Source: Bacillota bacterium
Lineage (GTDB): Bacteria; Bacillota; Clostridia; Acetivibrionales; DSM-1351
Length of the DNA stretch: 64,000 nt
Assembly (NCBI GenBank): GCA_023439045.1
Contig: JAEXOY010000018.1
Location: 186,001-250,000 of the forward strand
Direction: 5' to 3'
Both the position numbers and the translations under genes were made by a program. Below, piece after piece: positions 9,349 to 18,049 of this stretch. Each line of letters begins with the position of its first letter. Positions within the stretch are counted from its first letter, which is position 1. The notes beneath the pieces were generated by a model. The model did no database searches and was not told the origin of the DNA. It saw only the letters and a program-made list of their open reading frames with translations.

Positions 9349-10050
9349 ATGGCAGAGCAGCATGTATTGAGGCAAAATGGCTGGGAGGGATACATAAAGA
9401 GAGCTTTGTTTATTATTCTTATTCCAATATTGCAAATGGGTTATTTTGCTCTAAACCTAACTACTACTCACTCATTTGATATTACAATTTTCTTGGATAA
9501 CTATATACCCTTCAATGAGTGGTTTATAATACCGTATGTGTTTTGGTATATCTATACTTTTGGATTACTACTTTTATTGTCATATAAAAATTATAAGGTG
9601 TACTATAAACTACTTATGACCATACTTATAGGTATGTGTATATGTTTAGTTGTATATAAGCTGTTTCCAACAACTGTTCCTAGACCTATTGTAACGGGCG
9701 ACAATATATTAAAAAAGTTAGTACTGTTGATATATAGTAATGACAAGCCTTACAACTGTTTTCCAAGCATACATATGTTAGATACACTACTGATAACATT
9801 ATTCTTACATAAATATTACTCATCTATAAAAATGAGAGTATCTGTATGGACAATATGTATCTTGATTTACCTATCAACATTTTTTACAAAACAACACAGT
9901 ATATTAGATGCTGCTGCATCAACGGTGATTGCGATAGCATTATTTATTATCTTTGACAAGGATATTGTGTGGAAAAGGCTTATGTCGACTATAGAATTTT
10001 TATTACAAAAGTTTAGGTTTAAAGCTAAAGAGACAGTAGTGGGTGAATAA
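9349..10050 (+). CDS. PAP2-superfamily membrane phosphatase
   Basis: This 233-residue integral membrane protein has about six predicted hydrophobic segments. The three-part phosphatase signature is recognisable: a VPRP segment near residue 111 (motif 1), CFPSIHM near residue 140 (the PSxH of motif 2), and KQHSILDAAAS near residue 185 (the HxxxD of motif 3). Family members remove phosphate from phosphatidic acid, undecaprenyl or prenyl diphosphates, or transfer lipid head groups; which applies is open. TTAGGAGG precedes the ATG. It is flanked by a terminator upstream and the proB promoter downstream, so it appears monocistronic. Confidence 0.88.
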   Translation: MAEQHVLRQNGWEGYIKRALFIILIPILQMGYFALNLTTTHSFDITIFLDNYIPFNEWFIIPYVFWYIYTFGLLLLLSYKNYKVYYKLLMTILIGMCICLVVYKLFPTTVPRPIVTGDNILKKLVLLIYSNDKPYNCFPSIHMLDTLLITLFLHKYYSSIKMRVSVWTICILIYLSTFFTKQHSILDAAASTVIAIALFIIFDKDIVWKRLMSTIEFLLQKFRFKAKETVVGE

Positions 10051-10128
10051 ATATTGTTTTTAGGTGAATATATATTACTTACTGTCATAAATAGTTGAAA
10101 TATTAGCCTAAACGCCTCCCCTCACAGC

Positions 10129-10157
10129 TTGAAAAAAACTATTAACTTTTATATAAT
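10129..10157 (+). promoter_or_regulatory. Sigma-A-type promoter for proB
   Basis: TTGAAA at 10129-10134 and TATAAT at 10152-10157 are separated by 17 bases, the optimal spacing, about 45 bases before the proB start. Confidence 0.75.
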
Positions 10158-10200
10158 AACACATGAGTTTTAAATCTTATAACATGTGGGGATACATATT

Positions 10201-11019
10201 ATGAAAAGTTATAGAGAAAATTTGAAGCACGCAAAGAGAATTGTCATAAAGGTGGGAACTTCAACCCTTACATATGAGACTGGGAAGATTAATTTTACTC
10301 GAATAGATAAGCTTGCAAGGATTATCTCAGATCTATCCAATCAAGGAAAAGAGGTAATACTCGTTACCTCAGGAGCCATCGGAGTAGGAGTTGATAAGCT
10401 AAAGTTACCCGAAAGGCCAAAAACTATCAGGGAAAAGCAAGCAGTTGCTGCTGTAGGCCAGTGCGAGTTAATGCATATGTACAGCAAATTCTTTTCAGAA
10501 TATGGGCATATTGTTGCGCAGATTCTTTTATCCAGGGACGTTGTAAGCGATGAAAGCTGCAGAAAAAATGTTATAAATACATTTGAAACACTCTTAGAAA
10601 AGGGCATAGTACCAATAGTTAATGAAAATGACTCTGTTTCAGTAGTTGAGTTAAAAGTTGGTCAAAAGGATACTTTCAGTGAGAATGATACTCTATCTGC
10701 CATAGTAGCAAAGCTTGTTAAGGCAGATTTGCTTATTATATTATCTGACATAGACGGATTTTACGACTCCGATCCTAGGAAGAACGCCAATTCTAAGATG
10801 TTGTCTATTATATCCGAGATAACGCCGGAGATTGAACAGTGCGCTGACGGTGCGGGTACTAAGCGGGGCACAGGGGGCATGATTACAAAGCTCACAGCTG
10901 CAAAAATTGCAACTACAGCAGGAGTAGATATGGTTCTCACTAACGGATCAAGGCCTGAAATAATTATGGATATTATTGAAGGCGAAGATATAGGTACCTT
11001 GTTTGTGGGTACAAAATAG
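10201..11019 (+). CDS. proB: Glutamate 5-kinase
   Basis: ProB phosphorylates glutamate at the gamma carboxyl, the first step of proline synthesis. I use ATG 10201 (272 residues) because GTGGGGA lies about 9 bases upstream and known relatives begin just before the KRIVIKVGTSTLT motif; a longer frame opens at 10186. Conserved amino-acid-kinase features follow: VTSGAIGVG, VPIVNENDSV, LSDIDGFYDSDPR and a GTGGMITKLTAAKIA segment. The C-terminal PUA domain of enterobacterial ProB is absent, as in other short-form enzymes. proA is not next to it; the gene stands alone and ends at a shared bidirectional terminator. Confidence 0.95.
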   Translation: MKSYRENLKHAKRIVIKVGTSTLTYETGKINFTRIDKLARIISDLSNQGKEVILVTSGAIGVGVDKLKLPERPKTIREKQAVAAVGQCELMHMYSKFFSEYGHIVAQILLSRDVVSDESCRKNVINTFETLLEKGIVPIVNENDSVSVVELKVGQKDTFSENDTLSAIVAKLVKADLLIILSDIDGFYDSDPRKNANSKMLSIISEITPEIEQCADGAGTKRGTGGMITKLTAAKIATTAGVDMVLTNGSRPEIIMDIIEGEDIGTLFVGTK

Positions 11020-11034
11020 AGGACGAAGATACTA

Positions 11035-11075
11035 AAAGAGTCTCAATAGTTAATAAGTAACTATTGAGACTCTTT
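11035..11075. terminator. Bidirectional terminator between proB and the convergent PBP gene
   Basis: A perfect 18-base stem (11035-11052 with 11058-11075) and a 5-base loop; A-rich on one side and T-rich on the other, so it can act for both converging genes. Confidence 0.93.
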
Positions 11076-11083
11076 ATTAATTC

Positions 11084-13603
11084 TTAGTCAATCGGTTGAA
11101 GTAAGTTGCTCAAATCATCTTCAGGAGTTTGGTTATTATTAGGTGTTGTACCCCCTATAACACCTGGGGGAGAAGTATTGCCTGTACCTGGGTTGGCTGT
11201 ACCTGGATTGGCTGTATTGGGGCCGTGTATAGTACAGTATTCTTCTTGAGGCAATTCATAGATCCAATCCTTAATAACCTTGTATAGAGATATATCTGCA
11301 GGATCCTTAGGAAGGAATGGTTCTACTCTCTTTATAAATACCCTATCCACGACAAGGTTTGCAGGGCAGTATTCATTTGCAAGTAGCGGTCTACCAAATA
11401 TATCCTTGCTTGTAGGGTCAACCTTAGCAGAAACGTGAATATCACAAATATCACTAGCACTTGGTTCGGTACCTTTTGCAAAGTATTCTGTTCTTACTGC
11501 ATTTCCTCTAGGGTCACCGCTACAATAAGGACCAGGTGCCTTACCAGAATAAATACAAACGCTGCGTTTGATAATACCATCTGACGGTGCAGCGAAATCC
11601 TTATACTCAAGCTTTGCATGGACTTTGTTCATGACATTTTTCCACAGCGTAAGTGCCTGGTTTCTTTCTGCAGAAGGTATAGTCTTTGGAGTATTGTACC
11701 CATACCAGGTAGCTGCAACATAATATGGAGAGTAGCCAACAAACCACTTATCGTGGAAGTCACTAGAAGTACCAGTCTTACCGGCAGTAGGAATAACTTT
11801 TCCTTTTTCATTTTTAACTATACCATAAGGGTAAGCAGTACCATTTGTCACAACATCCCGCATCATGCTAGTCATGAGGTAGGCTGTTGTTTCTTTGTAA
11901 ACGATATTCTTTTGCTGGTCCTGTGTCCTGTCAATTAGTACATTTCCTTTGCTGTCAGTAACCTTAGTATAAGCTATTGGTTCTAAATATACTCCGTTGT
12001 TAACAAAGGGGATATATGAGCCTGCCATTACAAGTGGGTTAACACCTTGGTTAAGACCACCAAGAGCCATAGAAACATATTTTTCATTGCTCATATCTAT
12101 TCCAACTTTGGCAAGATAATCAACAGACTTATCTGCACCGAGATAGTCTCTAAAAACCTTAGCAGCCACAACGTTTTGTGACTTAGTAATAGCTTTCCTT
12201 ATAGGAATAAGACCTTCATATACACCACTGTCAAAGTTTGTAGGATATGGCTTATCTGGGGTCTTATTATTCATATATACGGGAACATCGTCCACCGCTG
12301 TTCCTGCAGTAATAAGCCCTAAATCGATAGCAGGAGCGTATGCTGCAATAGGCTTAAAGCTAGAACCAGGTTGCCTCTTGGTTGAGGTTGCTCTGTTCAG
12401 TGTAAAGCTTGCGTTCTTTTCTCCATAACCACCATATATACCTCTGACTTGGCCAGTAGTGGGATCAAGGATAAGCATCGCTGCTTGTGCCTGCATATCA
12501 GGATTACTAATCTTCTTATTTGCAGGGAAGTTTTCTATGTTTGTGAACTCGGTGGTCATGATATTCTGTATGTCGGTATCCTGGGTGGTATATATCTTTA
12601 AACCACCGTTATAGATAGCGTCTGAAGCAAAATTACTTGACCAGTTATACTTTGCCATAAGGTCCTTCTTAACCTGTTCAAGCACATAATCAACAAAATA
12701 ACTTTGAACATATTTAGTTGTAGTAGTGGTGTCCTCAGGAGCAGTGTAGAACTTAAGCTCCTCTGCCATTGCCTGGTCATATTCGTTTTGAGTAATTTTC
12801 CCATAACGCAGCATTTCTCCAAGAATGGTTTCCTGCCTTTTTTTGTTTCTTTCCTTGTTCTTTTCACTCAACAAAGGGTCATACGCACCAGGGCTTTTAG
12901 TGATACCAGCAATACTCGCACATTCGGCAAGTGACAAATCCTTGACGTCCTTGTTAAAGTATCGCTTAGCAGCAGCTTGAACTCCATAGGTACCAGCACC
13001 TGTTGTTATACGATTCATGTAATTATCTAGAATCTGATCCTTAGAGAGATTCTTTTCAAGGGCTAATGCCTGCCACGCTTCTTGTACTTTTCTCTTTATA
13101 GTGGATTCTTCATTACCAGTTATGTTTTTTACTAACTGCTGAGTAATAGTACTTCCACCATATTCTGCGTTTCCAAATCTTACGATATAACTTAGTGCAG
13201 CGCCCAAAAATCTCTTCCAATCAACGCCTTTATGTGAATAGAAACGATTATCTTCTATAGAAATAAAAGCGTCTCTCATATAGTCAGGTATTTCATCATG
13301 TTCGGCAATTACTCTGTTTTCACCGCCTTTGAGCTGTGTAATCTCAACCCCGTCCATATCATATATAAAGGAAGTTTGTTTTGTTAATTGAAGTTGATCT
13401 GGTGTAATTGTAGGTGCATTTTTAACATATCCCAATACTGCACCACCAAGAATACCACCAAAGGCACAACCTAATGCTATAAATAAAACTAATACGGTTT
13501 TTAAAACTGCAAATATGAACTGGGCTTGCGGAGAAGAAGCTTTTTTGCCTTTTTTCTTCTTGCCCTGCTGACCATTACCTGCAGCATTTTCATTAGGTTC
13601 CAT
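11084..13603 (-). CDS. Class A penicillin-binding protein (PBP1a type)
   Basis: This bifunctional peptidoglycan synthase has 839 residues. A lysine-rich cytoplasmic tail is followed by one membrane anchor (about residues 28-60). The GT51 glycosyltransferase domain follows (SIEDNRFYSHKGVDWKR, GGSTITQQLVKN, IAGITKSPGAYDP). The transpeptidase domain holds the catalytic SxxK (GSSFKP), SxN (KSQNVV) and KTG (AGKTGTSSDFHDKW) motifs. The last ~50 residues are Pro/Asn/Thr/Gly-rich and probably flexible wall-spanning. Two cysteines in the C-terminal extension (CIYSGKAPGPYC) are common in clostridial PBPs. GAGGAGGAAAC precedes the ATG. It stands alone between proB and the bactofilin gene. Confidence 0.96.
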   Translation of the reverse strand: MEPNENAAGNGQQGKKKKGKKASSPQAQFIFAVLKTVLVLFIALGCAFGGILGGAVLGYVKNAPTITPDQLQLTKQTSFIYDMDGVEITQLKGGENRVIAEHDEIPDYMRDAFISIEDNRFYSHKGVDWKRFLGAALSYIVRFGNAEYGGSTITQQLVKNITGNEESTIKRKVQEAWQALALEKNLSKDQILDNYMNRITTGAGTYGVQAAAKRYFNKDVKDLSLAECASIAGITKSPGAYDPLLSEKNKERNKKRQETILGEMLRYGKITQNEYDQAMAEELKFYTAPEDTTTTTKYVQSYFVDYVLEQVKKDLMAKYNWSSNFASDAIYNGGLKIYTTQDTDIQNIMTTEFTNIENFPANKKISNPDMQAQAAMLILDPTTGQVRGIYGGYGEKNASFTLNRATSTKRQPGSSFKPIAAYAPAIDLGLITAGTAVDDVPVYMNNKTPDKPYPTNFDSGVYEGLIPIRKAITKSQNVVAAKVFRDYLGADKSVDYLAKVGIDMSNEKYVSMALGGLNQGVNPLVMAGSYIPFVNNGVYLEPIAYTKVTDSKGNVLIDRTQDQQKNIVYKETTAYLMTSMMRDVVTNGTAYPYGIVKNEKGKVIPTAGKTGTSSDFHDKWFVGYSPYYVAATWYGYNTPKTIPSAERNQALTLWKNVMNKVHAKLEYKDFAAPSDGIIKRSVCIYSGKAPGPYCSGDPRGNAVRTEYFAKGTEPSASDICDIHVSAKVDPTSKDIFGRPLLANEYCPANLVVDRVFIKRVEPFLPKDPADISLYKVIKDWIYELPQEEYCTIHGPNTANPGTANPGTGNTSPPGVIGGTTPNNNQTPEDDLSNLLQPID

Positions 13604-13720
13604 AGTTTCCTCCTCTTTTTGAAAATTACAACAAATTATCTCTGTAAAAAAATTACAGGGACATTTTATCTAAAATATTATATCACAATTAATTAATAAA
13701 ATCATATTAAATAAATGCTA

Positions 13721-14143
13721 CTAATCTTGTATATCTATTGCAGAACTTTTCTTATATTCATTTTTCTTTGATTTAATAGTGTTTGAGTCGCTCTGAAGTT
13801 CTGTCATCTTGCAGCTTCCTTCAAATGTACTGCCCTCCTCGGATACGAAGGATTTAACCTGTACGTCACCTTTTAGGTTACAGCTTGCTAATAGCTTTAG
13901 TACCCCTGATGTAAACACATTGCCCTTTACGGAGCCCGCAATGTTCACATTTGAAGCAGTAATATCTCCAACAATTGTACTACTTTCACCAATAATAATA
14001 TTGCCCTCTATTTTTATATTTCCATTTACCTGACCATCAACCCTAATGGTTCCCGTTGAATGAAGGTCGCCATTAACAACAGTATTTGAGCCAATCAGTG
14101 TATCAAAGCCTTCCTTTGTATTGTTGTTCTGCTTATTAAACAT
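13721..14143 (-). CDS. Bactofilin (polymer-forming cytoskeletal protein)
   Basis: This 140-residue protein has the bactofilin core: a short polar N-tail, then LIGSNTVVNGDLHSTGTIRVDG, which begins a right-handed beta-helix of regularly spaced V/I-x-G-x-V/I rungs to about residue 110, and a Lys/Ser-rich C-tail. Bactofilins polymerise without nucleotide at the inner face of the membrane and often localise wall hydrolases. It lies 18 bases downstream of an M23 endopeptidase gene on the same strand, the recurrent pairing in which the filament scaffolds the endopeptidase. AGGGGGATT precedes the start. Confidence 0.93.
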   Translation of the reverse strand: MFNKQNNNTKEGFDTLIGSNTVVNGDLHSTGTIRVDGQVNGNIKIEGNIIIGESSTIVGDITASNVNIAGSVKGNVFTSGVLKLLASCNLKGDVQVKSFVSEEGSTFEGSCKMTELQSDSNTIKSKKNEYKKSSAIDIQD

Positions 14144-14161
14144 ATTTTAAATCCCCCTATT

Positions 14162-15091
14162 TTATTTTAATGAGCTAAAGTCCATATATTCAGTTGGATC
14201 TACAGCTGTATTGTTTACTTTTAATTCAAAATGTAGATGCGGTCCGGTGCTTCTACCAGTACTTCCTACCTTTGCTATAACCTGTCCCTTCTTTACTTTT
14301 TCACCCTTCTCAGCAAGCAGTTTTGATGCATGGCCATATAACGTTTTAAACCCATTTTGGTGGTCTATAATTATTGCATAACCATAGCCACTCATAGAAC
14401 CTGAAAATGTCACTATTCCTGATGCAGCAGCTAAAATTGGGTCTCCTGTATCGGCTGCTATATCAACTCCATAGTGCTTAGTATATTTTTTTGTAGTAGG
14501 ATGAACTCTCATACCATAATTTGAAGAAATTTCTCCTCTAGTAGGCAAAAGGGTAGGCAGTGAGTCTACATACTGTTCGAGAGCCGTATTGCTCTTATCT
14601 AGTTTAGCAGCAACTTCCTCATCCAACGTATAAGAATTATTAATCTCCTCAATTAGCGTATTAAGCTTCATAATATCACTAGCAGCTGTTGTTTGAATGT
14701 TTGAAGAACTGCCTCTGCTGATATTTGACGCATATTTATCGGTAATTTGTGAATAAGACTTTACAAAATTAGAGAAGTTTTGTCTTGTTTGGTGTTCAGA
14801 ATCTTTTGCTGCTTCTATCGCTTGCTGGCTATCTTGAAGCAGCTTACTTTGCTGCTCTATTGTTTTAGTCATGACATCTAAATCATTTACTAGGCTTAAG
14901 TACTCATTATTTTTGTTAGAAATAAACTGTGTTATGCTAAATAATGCAGTTGATAAAATAAGTACAACTAATAAACCTAATGCTATAAGTATTTTGTTGT
15001 TTGGAATTTTTATGTCAATACTTTTAACTGATTTGTTATTCTGCGGAATGATTAAGATTGAATATTTTCGTTTCGCTTTCAATAATTTCAT
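14162..15091 (-). CDS. M23-family murein endopeptidase, membrane-anchored
   Basis: This 309-residue LytM-type zinc peptidase probably cuts peptidoglycan cross-bridges outside the membrane. I place the start at 15091, where GGTGG lies upstream; the frame also opens at 15103 without a ribosome site. A basic N-terminus is followed by one membrane segment (about residues 33-57), a coiled-coil region to about residue 170, then the catalytic domain. The Zn ligands are the H and D of HYGVDIA and the second H of HLHFEL. All appear intact, so it should be active rather than an EnvC-like activator. It is co-transcribed with bactofilin. Confidence 0.93.
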   Translation of the reverse strand: MKLLKAKRKYSILIIPQNNKSVKSIDIKIPNNKILIALGLLVVLILSTALFSITQFISNKNNEYLSLVNDLDVMTKTIEQQSKLLQDSQQAIEAAKDSEHQTRQNFSNFVKSYSQITDKYASNISRGSSSNIQTTAASDIMKLNTLIEEINNSYTLDEEVAAKLDKSNTALEQYVDSLPTLLPTRGEISSNYGMRVHPTTKKYTKHYGVDIAADTGDPILAAASGIVTFSGSMSGYGYAIIIDHQNGFKTLYGHASKLLAEKGEKVKKGQVIAKVGSTGRSTGPHLHFELKVNNTAVDPTEYMDFSSLK

Positions 15092-15103
15092 AACTACCAC
15101 CAT

Positions 15104-15429
15104 TCTAAAGATTATTAAAATAAAACACTATTCAAAGTAACACTATATCATATTATGGGGAATATGTTAATTAAATATCTTCTGTAATTATTGATTATAT
15201 CCATAAAAATAATATCAATATTATTGAGTATTTCCATAATATGAATAATAATTACAAAACATAAAGTACAGTAAGTAATACTTAACAAAATGTGTCAAAT
15301 ATTAAAATAATAATAGAGTATTTTATAAAAATAGTATAAAATGTATATGATGATAGGATAGAAGTTGCCATAATCAAGTTTTTTATTATACTAAAATTTT
15401 TGACTTATATAAATCATGAGGTGCAAATA
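15104..15429. other. Divergent AT-rich spacer between M23 and chemotaxis receptor genes
   Basis: This region of about 325 bases is very AT-rich and should hold promoters for both flanking genes. Several TATAAA/TATAAT-like strings occur (for instance near 15335-15341), but none has a convincing partner -35, and I see no sigma-D-type motility promoter. Nothing else is recognisable. Confidence 0.4.
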
Positions 15430-17799
15430 ATGACGAAACTTAGAAATACTGTGATTTTTGCTTTTGTTATAATAATTGCCATATCCCTTATTTCATCAGC
15501 AGTATCCTTCTTTGGATACAAGCAGGTAATTTCGTCTGTTCAGAATATTCAAGTAAACAAATCAAATCAAGACAGCATTCAAGATATTAAGTTACTATCG
15601 GAGAAAAGACATCAGCTTCTTTCTGATGCTATTATTTCAATGAGTGTGGAATACAACTCTGATATACAGTCCATTACCGAAAAAATTGATAAAGACGCAA
15701 AGGAGCTTACCAAGCTCGATATAAATGAATCTGATAAGAAAATTCTAAACGAACTAATAGAGCAGAACTCAAAATACAAAGATTTATATGTCAATGGCAT
15801 TATCCCCAATCTAGAGGCATTAGACGGCAAAAGTGAGAAGGACTTTGCAAGACAGCTAAATGAGAATTATTTAGCTATGCAATCAGATATTATAAAAATG
15901 AAGGATACAACGGTAAAAGATATCAATGATAGGCTCAAAAAAGCGCAGCTGGATATTGCATCATACAACCAAAGCATACCCGCAATACAGTCAGATGCAC
16001 AATCCATACATACGACCGCAACCGATATAGAGCTCATACTTATAAACTTTGAAAAGCAGTTTTCTGCTATTATTAATACTTCAAACATGGAAAACACACA
16101 AAATCTTGATGAACAAAACAATGAGGTGAGGATAAACAAGGCTGACCTTGATACAGCAATTGCAAGTATTTCAGGCAAGCTAAAGAACCAGATAACTACG
16201 GCAGGTGGGATTATTACAAAAACACAGTCATTACAAGGGTTTGACAGAGTAAACAATGCAAATAAAATTGTGTCAAATCTAACTTTGCTTAATGAGCTTT
16301 TTAATATTTCGCAACTGCTTAGCAACAAATATGCACTTGTTATGTCAGCTGTTACTTTGGAGGAGGATTCCAATACTCAATACCAGAAGCTGAACAGTGA
16401 ATTTGATACAGCTGTAGCTAAATTACAAGAATTGAAGGCTGAAGAAATTGATAAGCTGATTACCACTAATGGAGAGTTTAATAAAGGTGCGAGTGAGCTA
16501 TTAAATATAGCTTCTATAAAAAAGCAGGCAGATTTTGAAAATGGGTTTAGCAATCTAGTTACATTTGAAAAGTCAATAGCAGAGCTTGAGAATAAGCTCA
16601 GGCTTTCCTTTAATACGTATCTTGCAGATGATTTCAATACTTCGGAGAAGCTAAAGAATACAATTTTATGGATATTTATAGCGGTAACGCTGTTTTGCTT
16701 AGCACTAGGTATGCTACTTGCATTCTTTGTATCAAGGAAAATATCAAACCCTATAAAGGCAATTTCCAATATGTTGTCGAGGGTGCAAAAGGGTGACCTT
16801 ACAGCAAGAGTTGAGATGCCTTCAAGAGATGAATTAGGCGAACTTGGGCAACAAATGAATAGCGTACTTGAAGGACAGCAAAAGATGGTGGAGCACTTTA
16901 GGGACACTACCAACGAGATTAGTACTCTCAAACAAAGATTAATAGTCTTGGTTAATCAGAATAGAGAAAGTGTCAATAAAATATCGGGTACCATCAAAAA
17001 TAATCAGAAAAAAGGCTTAGAGAAGAATATTCAGAGCTTGGATACTCAGGGAATAATACAGGACGTTAAGGTGGTATCGGAAGAGACCAAGAAGCTTGTA
17101 GGAGATGGAATAAAGGTAATTGAGGTTGCTAAGTCTAGAGAAAAGTCCATAGAAGAGGCTGAGCAGGTAATAAAGGTAGTCACAGAAACTGTCAAATCTA
17201 TAGCTGAATCAATTATGCACTTAGAAGGCTCGTCCGATAAAATTGGTGAGATTACCAATACTATTACTCAGATTGCGTCACAGACCAACCTTCTAGCCCT
17301 CAATGCAGCAATTGAGGCGAATAGGGCAGGGAAGGAAGGAAAGGGCTTCGCAGTGGTGGCGGACGAAATCCGAAAGCTATCAAATGCGAGCAATAAGTCA
17401 GCAAGTGACATAAAGGAACAGATTAGAGCTATACAAAAAAGTATTAATATAGCTGCTGAGAAGATGAATAGTGGGATGGCAAATGTTGAAAGCGGAGCTA
17501 CAAGAATTAGCGAAGTGAGAGAGGGTATTTCAGATATTATCACCTCTGTGAATGGAGTTGTAGAGGCAATCAAGGTATCAGCTGATAAGGCAAATAGTCA
17601 CTATGAATCAACAAAGCAGTTTGTTGATGTGGTTGAAGGCTTATACCAGTCTGTTGATGAATCTGCTGCTTCAAGCGGAACCTTGTATGAAAGCATACAA
17701 ATGCAGGCAAGTACGCTAAAAGACCTTGACCAAATTTCACAACTTTTAAATGAGGCTTCTTTGGAATTAAAGAATATTGCGGATGGAGTAAAAATTTAA
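15430..17799 (+). CDS. Methyl-accepting chemotaxis protein with helical-bundle sensor
   Basis: This receptor has 789 residues from ATG 15430, chosen because GAGGTG lies 7 bases upstream; the frame also opens at 15400 without a site. TM1 is at about residues 8-30. The outside domain is unusually long (about 370 residues) and almost wholly helical, unlike the Cache domain of the receptor at 1845-4058. TM2 (ILWIFIAVTLFCLALGMLLAF) leads into a HAMP domain (RKISNPIKAISNMLSRVQKGDL). The signalling domain holds SQTNLLALNAAIEANRAG and GKGFAVVADEIRKLSNAS. The stimulus is unknown. The gene is monocistronic with its own terminator. Confidence 0.94.
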   Translation: MTKLRNTVIFAFVIIIAISLISSAVSFFGYKQVISSVQNIQVNKSNQDSIQDIKLLSEKRHQLLSDAIISMSVEYNSDIQSITEKIDKDAKELTKLDINESDKKILNELIEQNSKYKDLYVNGIIPNLEALDGKSEKDFARQLNENYLAMQSDIIKMKDTTVKDINDRLKKAQLDIASYNQSIPAIQSDAQSIHTTATDIELILINFEKQFSAIINTSNMENTQNLDEQNNEVRINKADLDTAIASISGKLKNQITTAGGIITKTQSLQGFDRVNNANKIVSNLTLLNELFNISQLLSNKYALVMSAVTLEEDSNTQYQKLNSEFDTAVAKLQELKAEEIDKLITTNGEFNKGASELLNIASIKKQADFENGFSNLVTFEKSIAELENKLRLSFNTYLADDFNTSEKLKNTILWIFIAVTLFCLALGMLLAFFVSRKISNPIKAISNMLSRVQKGDLTARVEMPSRDELGELGQQMNSVLEGQQKMVEHFRDTTNEISTLKQRLIVLVNQNRESVNKISGTIKNNQKKGLEKNIQSLDTQGIIQDVKVVSEETKKLVGDGIKVIEVAKSREKSIEEAEQVIKVVTETVKSIAESIMHLEGSSDKIGEITNTITQIASQTNLLALNAAIEANRAGKEGKGFAVVADEIRKLSNASNKSASDIKEQIRAIQKSINIAAEKMNSGMANVESGATRISEVREGISDIITSVNGVVEAIKVSADKANSHYESTKQFVDVVEGLYQSVDESAASSGTLYESIQMQASTLKDLDQISQLLNEASLELKNIADGVKI

Positions 17800-17894
17800 A
17801 AAATATTTTTTGGTAAATAAAGGTATAAACAGGGGTGGATGTGGAATAATATAATTAACGGCATACTGATTCAAAATTATAAAATCATTATTTT

Positions 17895-17921
17895 TGTCCC
17901 TTTTAGTAGGGACATTTTTTT
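17895..17921 (+). terminator. Terminator after the second chemotaxis receptor
   Basis: Stem GTCCCT (17895-17900) pairs with AGGGAC (17907-17912), followed by an eight-T run. Confidence 0.9.
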
Positions 17922-18049
17922 TGCTGATTTATGGAATTAATATTTTATGCCATTTAGCGGTCAAGAAACCCTCAAATTCACTAGAAATTTGTGGGTATAT
18001 TATAAGTGTATGTGCTAACCGTTAATATGACGAAAACTTGAAGCCTGTA

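Noticed and set aside
11618..11938. Plus-strand open frame of 106 codons
   Set aside because: It is antisense to the PBP transpeptidase region, has no ribosome site and shows no domain; a shadow of the PBP gene.
15867..16931. Long minus-strand open frames (168 and 184 codons)
   Set aside because: They are antisense to the helical sensor of the chemotaxis receptor and have Ser/Phe-rich compositions typical of reversed coiled-coil coding sequence.
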